From: Euborellia annulipes
Taxonomy: Eukaryota; Arthropoda; Insecta; Dermaptera; Anisolabididae
DNA: 64,000 nt
NCBI GenBank assembly: GCA_023213315.1
Contig: JAKCPI010006237.1
Location: forward strand, 32,608 to 96,607
Reading direction: 5' to 3'
This document shows positions 47,301 through 56,690 of this stretch, in pieces; position 1 is the first letter of the stretch; every line of letters starts with the position of its first letter. The notes below the pieces were generated by a model. That model had not been told where the DNA came from. It saw only the letters and a program-made list of their open reading frames with translations, and ran no database searches. The position numbers and the translations under genes were made by a program.

Positions 47301-48765
47301 TGAATAGAATCTCATATTTGCAATATGACTTAAGTAGGCCTAAATGATTTAAGAGGATTCGAAAATGACTTATATTATCCATCTGATCCAAATGGTCTCT
47401 ATTGAGAGTCGAGTAATTACCTAGTTATTAAAATCCTTTGATAGTTGACATCAAACGTCAAAAATTGCCAATTTTTAATTTATGTCTATGAATTGTTAAT
47501 TTTTTAACTGAGTTTACAATTATGTGTAACATAAGCAAATATTAATAAAAATTAAAAAAAACACTCACCAAAGAAGAGATTTTGAAATTATCAGGCATTG
47601 CATAACGTTCATTCTAGGACTAAAGAACCAGACGACAAGGTAGACCCAAGGTAGACCCCACGTGTTCCTTTGACGTCTTCCTAAAACAAATAAGAAAATA
47701 AATTAAATTACTAATTATATACAAATGAACTTACAAGGGAAACTTCTGGCATATAGAGAATAGAAGAAATGCCAGTCTTAGCTTGGGTAACTTGAGGTCG
47801 CTATTCAAGTAGAAATTAGCCCCTGAGTAATTAGGTCTACGACAATCATATCTATTTTTATATCATGTAGATAAAATAAATGTGAACTAAATATTACAGT
47901 CGATCTCAAAATAATTAACTTAGTATGTAATTTAAAATTAAATTTGTGATAGTTCGGGCATAATTAATCCAATTAATGAATCTTCCTAAAAATTTCATCA
48001 TAAAAATTGGGCGATTATTCAATCTCATTATGTCGAATAATTCTTTAAAACGTTTGTGAAAATTCATAATGATAAATTTATATTAATATTATACTTCACT
48101 GGTCATGAAAAAGGCTACCGTCTGGTCGAGAGATGAAATATTTAATAAAGGCTCACTAACCATCTCCTTTCAGGAGTTTTAATTACATTTAGTATGCCTA
48201 ATATGCTCTACATTTTCTAATTAACTACAATTATTAAATTATTTACTATATCATTCTTTTTTTAGAAACCCTTCGCAAGTATCCACCTCTTACCTGGTTA
48301 TATCGTTTGGTAACTAAACCAGTTGAACTCAAATGGAATGATAAAGGAGAGACCCGCCATTTAGAAAAAGGCGACCAAATTTGGATTTCCGTTTATGGCC
48401 TACATCATGATCCAAAATATTTCCCAAATCCCGAAAATTTTGATCCTGATCGATTTTCAGAAGAAAATAAAAACTCATTTCCTCAGTATGCCTATTTACC
48501 TTTTGGCGAAGGACCTCATAATTGTATTGGTAAGTAGGTGTTTAATTATACAGTAGATGAAACAATTTCTTTGAATTCTTTTTTTATTTTAGGTTCGCGT
48601 TTTGGATTATTGCAAACCAAAGTTGGATTGGCAATGCTTTTACATAAATTCACTATTGAAGTTAGTGATAAAACAAAACTAGATATGAAATTTCATAAGA
48701 AAAAACCTATGCTTTATTTTGAAGATACGATATATGTGAATTATGTTAAAAGAAATAACATTTAA
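44336..48765 (+). CDS. Cytochrome P450, CYP6-like (gene 3 of 4)
   Basis: Exons 44336-45443, 48266-48529 and 48593-48765 encode 514 aa, with exon lengths matching gene 4. Motifs: N-terminal anchor (FFLIIYLYFKYEY), WRNVR (W127), I-helix GGFGTTS (313-319), ETLR (Glu370), FDPDRF (a conservative PERF variant), and FGEGPHNCIG with Cys456. It shares with genes 2 and 4 the His-for-Arg change and with all four the missing I-helix acid. Intron 1 is 2.8 kb, the longest, swollen by a SINE and low-complexity G/C-run sequence; intron 2 is 63 bp. The segment 44634-44739 is identical to gene 2 although the gene otherwise pairs with gene 4. Likely ER monooxygenase; substrate unknown. Confidence 0.93.
45513..45775 (+). 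mobile_element. tRNA-derived SINE inside P450 gene 3 intron 1
   Basis: A full copy in sense orientation, only 70 bp after the donor site. AACTCCAGGCCT on the left and AACTCCAAGCCT on the right form the target duplication with one difference. Confidence 0.85.
46200..46700. repeat. Decayed G/C-run repeat in intron 1 of gene 3
   Basis: Two copies of GCTTAAAGGGCCCGGGCCCC and a CAGGGTCACAGACAGAC start resemble short hAT-type elements of this window. Clear ends were not found. Confidence 0.4.
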
Positions 48766-48780
48766 AACATGATTTTAGTA

Positions 48781-48786
48781 AATAAA
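48781..48786 (+). terminator. Poly(A) signal, P450 gene 3
   Basis: AATAAA 16 nt after the stop codon, implying a very short 3' untranslated region unless a later signal is used. Confidence 0.5.
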
Positions 48787-48834
48787 ATAAGCGTTGATTG
48801 AAATGATATTATTATTATTATTATTTTCATTAAT

Positions 48835-49224
48835 TTAAGGTGCGCGTCTCGGAAAACCGTTAAAGCACGATTGACTCGATGGGCACCAGATGGCGTTAGT
48901 GTTCCCCCATTAGAATACACGCAACTTGATCCATTTCATTCTAGACTTTCCAGCTAATTAATTAAAGGCAAAAAATTAATTATTCTTTAACACAATGATT
49001 ACTAATTTAATTATCAACAACTTATAGAGCTCCTTTTTTTAAATATCTTTTATTTAATGCGATTAATCTAAAAAAAAAATTTTTTTTTTGAAAATCAAAA
49101 AAAGGGCTTCTATAAGTTGTAGATATTTTAAATAGCTTTAATTTAAAAAAATTTGAGGTCGATAGCTTCAAAATTGTGGCCGCTGGAAAGTCCCAAAATT
49201 AGCACCCCGAGACGCGCACCTTAA
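48835..49224 (+). mobile_element. Family C element, full length (390 bp)
   Basis: TTAAGGTGCGCGTCTCGG and CCGAGACGCGCACCTTAA are perfect 18-bp inverted termini, the best preserved in the window. It lies ~50 bp after the gene 3 poly(A) signal. Confidence 0.85.
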
Positions 49225-49274
49225 TAAAACAAGTTTTATTATGTATTGTATTAAAAATTATGTATTTATAATAA

Positions 49275-49787
49275 ACTAGACGCAAAGCCCCGCTCGGCGG
49301 GCTTTACTAGCCAGGGGGCTCGCCCCCTGGACCCCCCTTGCTCGCCTTCATTGAAAATTGTGGATTTCTATAAAACATATACATATATACATACCGGTAC
49401 ATACATTTTCCCTTTTCATTTTTATATATAGAGTTTATTTTAACGGTTACTTATTTATGAATTTAAGATTTTTTGTGAATAATATCCTTTCCGGGACTCT
49501 CCCGGTACACAGACAAAAAATTTACGCCGATATTTTAGAATTCAAAATGTAAATAAATAAAAAATCGTAAACATGGGTAAATATTTATATTTTGTTACCA
49601 TGGCAACCCTTTCTCCTAATTTTTATTTTTTTCTTATTTTAACGGTTAATTACTCATTAACTTATTGTTATTTGTGAATTAAAACCTGTCCGGGATTCTC
49701 ACAAACATAACAGAAAATTTCATCATAATTGGTTCAGTCGTTTAGGAGGGTTCAGTACAAACACGTAGAGATATATATATAAAGATT
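49275..49787. repeat. GC-hairpin repeat and retroelement-like tail (mosaic)
   Basis: It starts ACTAGACGCAAAGCCCCGC with CCAGGGGGCTCGCCCCCTGG hairpins. It then shares ATTGAAAATTGTGGATTTC with the 60.3-kb copy. From ~49690, TTTCATCATAATTGGTTCAG to a TATATATAAAGAT end resembles 3' tails of RTE-like insect retroelements. A family A scrap lies between. Confidence 0.5.
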
Positions 49788-49829
49788 ATTTGATAATTTT
49801 TAATAAAATAAAAAAAAGCAACTTTTTTA

Positions 49830-50210
49830 CTTTCTCTTATGTTAATAAATAGCAAGGAAATTATGCGATCGTGTAAAAAATTCCATTTCGAGTTTTTGAT
49901 GGAAATGCATATTTTGCGGGTGCCTAATTCTAAAAAAAAAAGTACCGGTAGCTCTAACAAAATGCTCCGTAAATGTCTGTGAACAAAATATCTCAAGAAC
50001 GAAAAGAGCTACAATGTTATAATGTTATACTAATGTAGATACCCCCCCCCCCTCCCCCCGGCATGAAACATAAAGCTTTTGAACAACATCGGCCAAAGAG
50101 TAGTACTTTACTTATGTAATTTTTGTTTTTTCATTTTCTCAAAATCACCTGAAACGATTATTCAAATTCATATATTAATTATTTTTTAAATGCTCTTTAA
50201 AATGACCTTG
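49830..50210 (-). repeat. Family A repeat, partial and diverged
   Basis: TACTTTCTCTTATG at the left and the TGCTCTTTAAAATG block at the right are family A landmarks in reverse order. Interior diverged. Confidence 0.6.
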
Positions 50211-51105
50211 GACCTCTTGCTCGCCTTAGGCGAGCAATTTCCCGCCTACGGTAGATAGAAGGAAATAAAGAGGACTGTGGCCTCAAGACTTCGGCTAATC
50301 TCGTCTTCCTCCGCGGTCGCTCGGGCGCTGACACGCATTTTTGTTAGGAACGCGTTTTTGTTACTTTACATTTTCTCCCCATTTCACCCTGCGTAAGCCG
50401 CGTTAAAGAACTTCGTTCCAAAAACCAAATACTGTACATCTCGACACAAAGAAATCTGGCGTAACAGCTCATCACACCAGATTTGTATTTATGAAGTCTT
50501 GTAACAATTTCAGAATACTCTCTTCTACGGGAAGACAATGAACAATTCTTTGGATGAATTTATTTTCAAGGACAAGTTTCCTATCCAATAACTTTCAACT
50601 ATATTGTATATTAAGGCCATGTGAGTAGTAAGTAGCCTATAGGGTTAAAAGAGCTCAAATAAAAAAATGAAATTTCATGATACGCAATAATATTTCGCTA
50701 TCTTTAAAGTACTGACTATCGATCAATAAAAAGGTATCAAGTTCTAAAACGTGCTTTTTTTATTTGGATATGTTAATTTGACAACTTTTGAAACTACTAA
50801 TTTAACTGGAGATATAATACTGAAACTATGACATGCTTCCTTCCATCAGGGTCAAGGTTTTTTCCTTGTCATATTTGGCAAAGGATGGTAATAATTATGT
50901 TAATTTTATTAAAAAAATATTAGTGGTAAGCATATTGAAACGAAAAAAATAGCTTTAGCCTTGAATTTATTTTTAAATAACACACAGTATGTAGATGGCT
51001 GAGATAATTTCTCACATATCACATTTTAAATATTTCAATTTGTAAATTTTTGTTATGTTTAATGTGAGTGAAAGAGAAAGAGATGGCTTCAATCATATGC
51101 GTCTC
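50211..51105. other. No gene seen
   Basis: CTTGCTCGCCTTAGGCGAGC at 50217 is another GC hairpin of the 49.3/60.3-kb type, followed by scraps of family A 5' hairpin near 50440-50490. The rest is the gene 4 upstream region. Confidence 0.4.
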
Positions 51106-51189
51106 TTACGCAATCGTTTTTTTTTAATGTTTATATATTAAGTCAGTCGATCGAAGGCGAACTCAGTTGAATGTGAGCCATGGTCAAGG
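51106..51189 (+). promoter_or_regulatory. P450 gene 4 core promoter and leader
   Basis: TTACGCAAT (51106-51114), TATATAT (51132), initiator ACTCAGTTG with start at A51165 (33 nt after TATA, 25 nt before ATG). Confidence 0.6.
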
Positions 51190-51206
51190 ATGGATCTTTT
51201 ATATAG
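51180..51206 (+). promoter_or_regulatory. Overlapping upstream ORF, P450 gene 4
   Basis: GAGCCATGG starts MVKDGSFI then TAG, out of frame with the main ATG, as in gene 3. Confidence 0.5.
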
Positions 51207-53854
51207 TGCGTGTCTTGTTCTGCTCGGTTTCTTTCTAATTATCTATTTATATTTCAAACATGAATACACATATTTCGAGAAACGACAAATACCATATGCG
51301 GATCCCACTTTTCCTTGCGGTAATTTCGAACACTTAGTAACCCGTTCGCGATCATTTGCTGAAGTTATGAAAAGTTATTATGATAAAAGTGACGTTCCAG
51401 CGTTGGGTATGTTTGCATTCTGCAATCCGATACTTTTACTAAGAGATCCGGATGTGATTAAACAATGTTTAGTTAAAGACTTTTCAAGTTTTCACGATCG
51501 TGGCGTACCAATTGATGAAGAGAAGACACCATTATTCGGGCATTTATTTTTTTTAACAGGAACAAAATGGAGAAATTTAAGAGCTAAACTATCACCAACA
51601 TTCAGTTCTGGAAAAATGAAATTTATGTTTGAGACTTTAATAGATCGAACAGAAAAATTTATTGAATATTTGAAAACAACCTCTACGGAAAATATTAATG
51701 TTGAAGATAGTTGGTCAAAACTATCGACAGATATTATTGCAGATTGCGCTTTTGGTGTTAATTGTAATTCATTGGAAAATCCTGATAACGAATTTCGAAA
51801 ATTTGGAATAAAATCTACACAACCTTCATTTAGACTAATCCTTGGAATGATTCTTCTAAATAGTGGAAATCTTTTATCGAAATTAGTTAAGTGGCCGTTA
51901 TTAGAACGCGATATCTCCGATTATTTTATTGATATGGTTAGAAATACAATCAACTTAAGAGAGAAGAATAATATAGTGAAAAAAGATTTTTTGCAATTAT
52001 TGATTGATTTAAAAAATAAGAAATTAGAAATTGAAGATGAACATAAGGATGATTATTTAAAATATGATGATGGAAAATCATTAACGGAATTGCAATGCGC
52101 AGCGCAGGCATATGTATTCTTTTTAGGAGGATTTGGTACAGCCTCGAGTAGCTTAACGTTTTCTATTTATGAATTAATAAAACATCCTGAAATTCAAACT
52201 CGCCTTCAAAAAGAGATTGATGATTTAGTGGAAGAATACGGGGGATTTACTTATGAGTGCATCAACAAAATGACATACTTAGAACAAGTAATTAAGGGTG
52301 AGTAAAAGTATAAAAATATTAATAAATTTATTCTTAGCATAACTTTTTTTTAGGTTCTATTTTTTTTTTTACTGGTATATCTGAGAAATAAAATTATTTC
52401 TAATTACAGGGGCGTATATAGAAATTCCTTTCGGGCGGGGGGGGGGCTGAACTCAAAATTCTTCTGCGGAAATTTTTTTTTTTTTAAGAAACTAAATTTT
52501 TTTTCACACGAAATTTTTTGCGGAACATTTTTTCTTTTGCGGAATCAAAGTTTTCCACCCTGCGGAAAAATTTGTTGCGCTGATATCTGTATATCCCTAT
52601 ATATGTATATGTGTTTGGGAAATTTCGGGAAGGGGGGGGGGGCCCTCGGCCCCCCCTTATATACGCCCCTGTCTAATTACTACCAATCAGAGGCATTTAT
52701 AAAGGGAGATGCCGAGGGTTCACTCCATAAATTTACAAAAATAAACCGGGACCGAAGAAAAAAATATAATTTAAAAATATTTTAATGAAATATTCGTCTT
52801 TGATAGAATCCTTCGAAAAAATATAAATATTAAAAATAAAATTTGGGGGTGTTCTTCAAATTGGTCCCTCTCGAAAAAATAGATCACACCCCTGTTACCA
52901 ACATTTCGAATGTCTTATCCCATTGCTATTGAATAATGTTCATTAGAGCATACTGTACCAAAAACATTTTTTAGTTTAAGCTATATAACAAATTATTCCT
53001 TCTTTTTATTTCATTTAAAGATGAGATGAAAATAAAAGAAAAAATATTTTTAATCCACTTAGAATAGTGGCGCTACCAGAATTTGTCGTCGCGGGGGGGG
53101 GGAGGGGGATGATTTTTTTGTTTTATTTTTAAATAGATGCATAAGGTCCAAAGCCCTTTGATGACTATTGTCACATGCAACCGAACATAGGAAAAAACTA
53201 AGAGTTTGGGAAGAGACACCGGAAGATCTTTTTGTTTTGATCTTGAAGTTTAGCATTAATAGGCCATTATGGGGATTTATGGTTAGCTATTAATATTTAA
53301 AAACATTGTACATCTTTTTCAAAATATTTTGAAAAAATATATATATTTTTTTCAGAAACTCTACGAAAATACCCGCCTCTTCCCTGGTTGAATAGGATGG
53401 TAACTAATCCTGTCGAACTCAAATGGAATGATAAAGGAGAGACAAAGCATTTAGAAAAAGGTCTTCAAATCTGGATTTCCGTTTATGGACTTCACCATGA
53501 CCCCAAATATTTCCCAAATCCTGACACTTTTGATCCAGAACGATTTTCAGAAGAAAATAAGAACTCTTTTCCACATTATGCTTATATACCATTTGGAGAA
53601 GGACCACACCATTGTATTGGTTAGTAAATTTATTTTCTTAATCAATGATTAAATAATTTATTTATTTTTTCTATCTTTTAGGATCACGTTTTGGAATGTT
53701 ACAAACAAAAGTTGGATTGGCGATGTTTTTACATCAATTCAATGTTGAAGCCAGTGATAAAACGAAGTTAGATATGAAATTTCATCGGAAAATACCTGTG
53801 CTTACTTTTGAGGATCCTTTAATTGTTAATTATATTAAAAGGAATGAAAGCTAA
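51190..53854 (+). CDS. Cytochrome P450, CYP6-like (gene 4 of 4)
   Basis: Exons 51190-52297, 53356-53619 and 53682-53854 encode 514 aa. Motifs: N-terminal anchor, WRNLR (W127), I-helix GGFGTASS (313-320), ETLR (Glu370), FDPERF, and FGEGPHHCIG with Cys456. It is the most diverged member: Ala follows the conserved I-helix Thr, two His residues sit in the heme motif, and the B-C region has GVPIDEEKT where the others have RQPI(D/N)EE. Intron 1 (1,058 bp) holds a hAT MITE; intron 2 is 62 bp with donor GTTAGT. Its first intron and the tandem order place it with gene 3. Likely ER monooxygenase; substrate unknown. Confidence 0.93.
52407..52671. mobile_element. hAT-type MITE in P450 gene 4 intron 1
   Basis: The ends CAGGGGCGTATATA and TATATACGCCCCTG are perfect inverted repeats, flanked by perfect 8-bp duplications TCTAATTA. 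Excellent preservation suggests recent insertion. Confidence 0.9.
53060..53260. repeat. Decayed hAT-like end in gene 4 intron 1
   Basis: AGTGGCGCTACCAGAA plus a G run is a probable element terminus; TGGTAGCGCCA in the first satellite unit at 63.1 kb is its complement. An open frame on the - strand here has no ATG-supported domain. Confidence 0.35.
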
Positions 53855-54169
53855 ATGCTCTATACTTGTTTGATTGAATTTTATAAACTAACAAAAGTCT
53901 ATTTATCTCAATGTATCGTATAATTATTAATCTTTTAAGATTTTTTGCTTTGGCTTCATAATATTTGGTGTCTCTTAAAAATTCTGAGTATTTAGGAGTG
54001 AAACAAATAATTTTCAAAATCTCTGGACTAAAATTTCCAGCAAGAAGTCTATTTATAAAAATTCTCTTGTTTAACTCATCTTAAAAAAATTTTATATACT
54101 GTAAATGTATTATATAACCAAAGATATTGTTAAGTATAAGTTATTATGTATTTTTTTACTAAAATTTAA

Positions 54170-54175
54170 AATAAA
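54170..54175 (+). terminator. Candidate poly(A) signal, P450 gene 4
   Basis: First clear AATAAA after the stop, 316 nt downstream; the distance makes it less certain. Confidence 0.3.
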
Positions 54176-54856
54176 TATTTATAATCTAAATTTATCCCGT
54201 AACAATCTTTATTAATAAAAATTAATCCTGAGAGGAAATTTTATACATAATTATTAATACTTTTAAAAATATTGGCCCAAACGAGTGGGGGTAGGGTTTG
54301 GGGTTAAGTGACCGCGAAATTTTGATGCCTTTTCATTAAAAAAAAAAAAAAAATTGCATTTGTTTTAAATATTAGGCCTATGAACCATAAAGTCCCCGAA
54401 AGTTGTGCTTAATGCTAAACAGGAAGATCGGTGAAAAAAATCAACCCTCCGCATCCGCCAGAAACAAATTATTGTTTATTCAAAAACAATTAGATGTGAT
54501 AAAAAAACTCAAGCAACTAAAATATCTATAGATATCAAGCTAGCCTAGACAGGGGAAAGGGTGAGGTGAACTAGATAAAGAAACATGGGAAAAAGGGCAA
54601 GTGGTAAGGGTAGTAGGATAAGAAAGGGTGGACAAATGACAGGCGCTGGGTCTGCTGCTGTCTCCTAGGCTCTAATATATGACCAAAGCTTGCCAACCAC
54701 AACACGGAGGCTCTATTATTTCTCAGGCCTATGAAAGATTGTTCAATTAACTCGCCGAGAGCCAAAGCCACAATGTCTTCGAACCTCGACATGCCCACCA
54801 TATGTGTACAATTGCTGTTAGGAATTTACTTTAAACAATTAGAATATCTTTATTTT
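54176..54856. other. No gene seen
   Basis: A moderately GC-rich block at 54550-54800 has a short - strand frame without recognisable domain. Confidence 0.35.
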
Positions 54857-55272
54857 TACTTTCTCTTACCACTATAAATATGTTAATATATATAGAGAGA
54901 AAGTATTGGATTCATGTCAAAAATTCGCTGTCGAGATTTTGATGGATATACATGTTTTGAGGTCCCCTAAATCCAAAAAAGTAGTTTTCGAGACATGGGC
55001 TCCTGTGTGTCTGTCTGGGTTCAAATTTAAAGCATGAAGGATGACTAGGAGGTTGAAATTTTATATTTAAGTTAGGCACCCCCCTACTGACAAGGGGAGT
55101 GCATATCCTTGATAACACCGATTTGAACGAAAATTTTTTTTATGTGTAGTACTTGATGAAAAACGAATTCTGTTAAAGCCAGAGAACGCGCTTCTCAACG
55201 GTTCGTCTAAAAAAAAATGTTAAAGATTTTGCCTGCATGCCTTAAGCCGTTATAAACAATAACATTTACAAA

Positions 55273-55349
55273 GGTCGCGATGGTTAGATCGGTAGGGCGC
55301 TTTCTTTATAAACAAAAAATCCCGAGTTCGAATCTCTCCTTGGGCAACT
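55273..55349 (+). other. tRNA-like Pol III unit, left arm
   Basis: A box-A-like ATGGTTAGATCGGTAGGGCG and a box B GAGTTCGAATCTC with pairing GAG/CTC are followed by a run of 10 T, a Pol III stop. The acceptor ends do not pair and the anticodon region is unclear, so it is tRNA-derived rather than a working tRNA. Confidence 0.5.
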
Positions 55350-55864
55350 ATTTTTTTTTTGTGTAATTTATTTATTTATTTTTTTTGTTTCAGAATATTT
55401 TTTAATATTAATAAATAAATAAAAAGTTTTTTTTTTAATTATTGGCATTTAATTTTCAACATGTTCCATATATTTAAAGAAAATTCGAATGCTTTCGGTC
55501 AAAAATATAATATAAGGAAATATTTAATATTAGGCCTATACTAGAAATATATTACTATTAATTAGACACATAAATAAATTTATAATAATATTTATGTTTT
55601 AAACAGTTGGGTCGTTCATTTTCCGAACTTTGAACATGTTACGACAATATTTTTTTGTGTCCAATTAATAGTAATATATTTCTAGTATAATATTAAATAT
55701 TTGCTTATATTATATTTTTGACCGAAAGCATTCGAATTTTCTTTAAATATATGGAACATGTTGAAAATTAAATCCCAATAATTAAAAAAAAAACTTTTTA
55801 TTTATTTATTAATATTAAAAAATATTCTGAAACAAAAAAAAATAAATTACAAAAAAAAAAAATA

Positions 55865-55940
55865 GTTGCCCAAGGAGAGATTCGAACTCAGGATTTTTTG
55901 TTTACAAAGAATGCGCCCTACCGATCTAGCCATCGCGACA
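55865..55940 (-). other. tRNA-like Pol III unit, right arm
   Basis: It is the inverted counterpart of the left-arm unit with a few substitutions. Box B is unchanged and a T run follows on the - strand. Confidence 0.5.
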
Positions 55941-56353
55941 TTTGTACATGTTATTGTTAGCAACGGCTTAAGGCATGCAGGCAAAATCTTTAACATTTTT
56001 TTTTAGACGAACCGTTGAGAAGCGCGTTCTCTGGCTTTAACAGAATTCGTTTTTCATCAAGTACTACACATAAAAAATTTTTTCGTTCAAATCGGTGTTA
56101 TCAAGGCTATGCACTCCCCTTGTGAGTGAAAATAAGCTTTTAATCAAAATCGACCAAAGAGTACTAGTACTTTACTGATGTAGTTTTTCAGTTTTTTTCG
56201 ATTTTCTCAAAATTCTCTCCAAAGATTTTGATTAAAATTTAAAAATCAATTATTTTTTAGATACTCTTGAAAATGTATATTCCCATTCTGAAGATCACTT
56301 TACTCTTGTACTTCATAGAAAAGATAGGAGAAATGGTTGCCATGGTAACAAAA

Positions 56354-56544
56354 CAGGGCCACAACTACGAGATTTTTAAGGGGGGCAAAATTTAATTTGC
56401 CGCCTCCTCCTTAAAATTTTCTATACAAAATGCATATCATTTTATCTTTTTTTTTAGTAAATCTTTCTTTAATTGCCGCCCCTGATATCTGCCGCCCAGG
56501 GCACATGCACCCACTGCCCCCCCCCCCCCCTAGATCCGGCCTTG
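56354..56544. mobile_element. Short C-run hAT-type MITE (191 bp)
   Basis: Ends CAGGGCC and GGCCTTG are flanked by perfect 8-bp duplications TAACAAAA inside family A. Confidence 0.8.
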
Positions 56545-56690
56545 TAACAAAATATAAATATTTTTCCATACTTTTAAATTTTACATCTTGAATTCTAATA
56601 TATCGGCGGAAACTAAATATAAGTCGACACGAAAAATCTGGTGTGACAAGCACAGAACACAACTATCGATTACCGAAGGTGTTACACCAG

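Larger units (their letters stand above)
55090..56123. mobile_element. Near-perfect 1-kb palindromic element
   Basis: The ends are ACAAGGGGAGTGCATA and TATGCACTCCCCTTGT. Arms of roughly 470-490 bp are highly similar along their whole length around a loop near 55580-55655. Each arm contains a tRNA-like Pol III unit. It lies inside a family A copy; no clean target duplication was found. Class unknown (long-TIR/foldback type). Confidence 0.8.
54857..56690 (-). repeat. Family A repeat, reverse orientation, doubly interrupted
   Basis: It opens with TACTTTCTCTTACC and ends in the 5' hairpin near GGTGTTACACCAGATTTT. A 1-kb palindromic element sits at the GGCACCCCC site and a hAT MITE at the GTAACAAAATAT site. 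Confidence 0.75.

Noticed and set aside
50835..50875. CCCTGATGGAAGGAAGC on the - strand as a hammerhead
   Set aside because: No GAAAC partner and no stem II; CTGATG alone is chance.
55273..55349. Functional tRNA gene
   Set aside because: Box B and terminator fit, but the acceptor stem does not pair and no convincing anticodon arm can be drawn.
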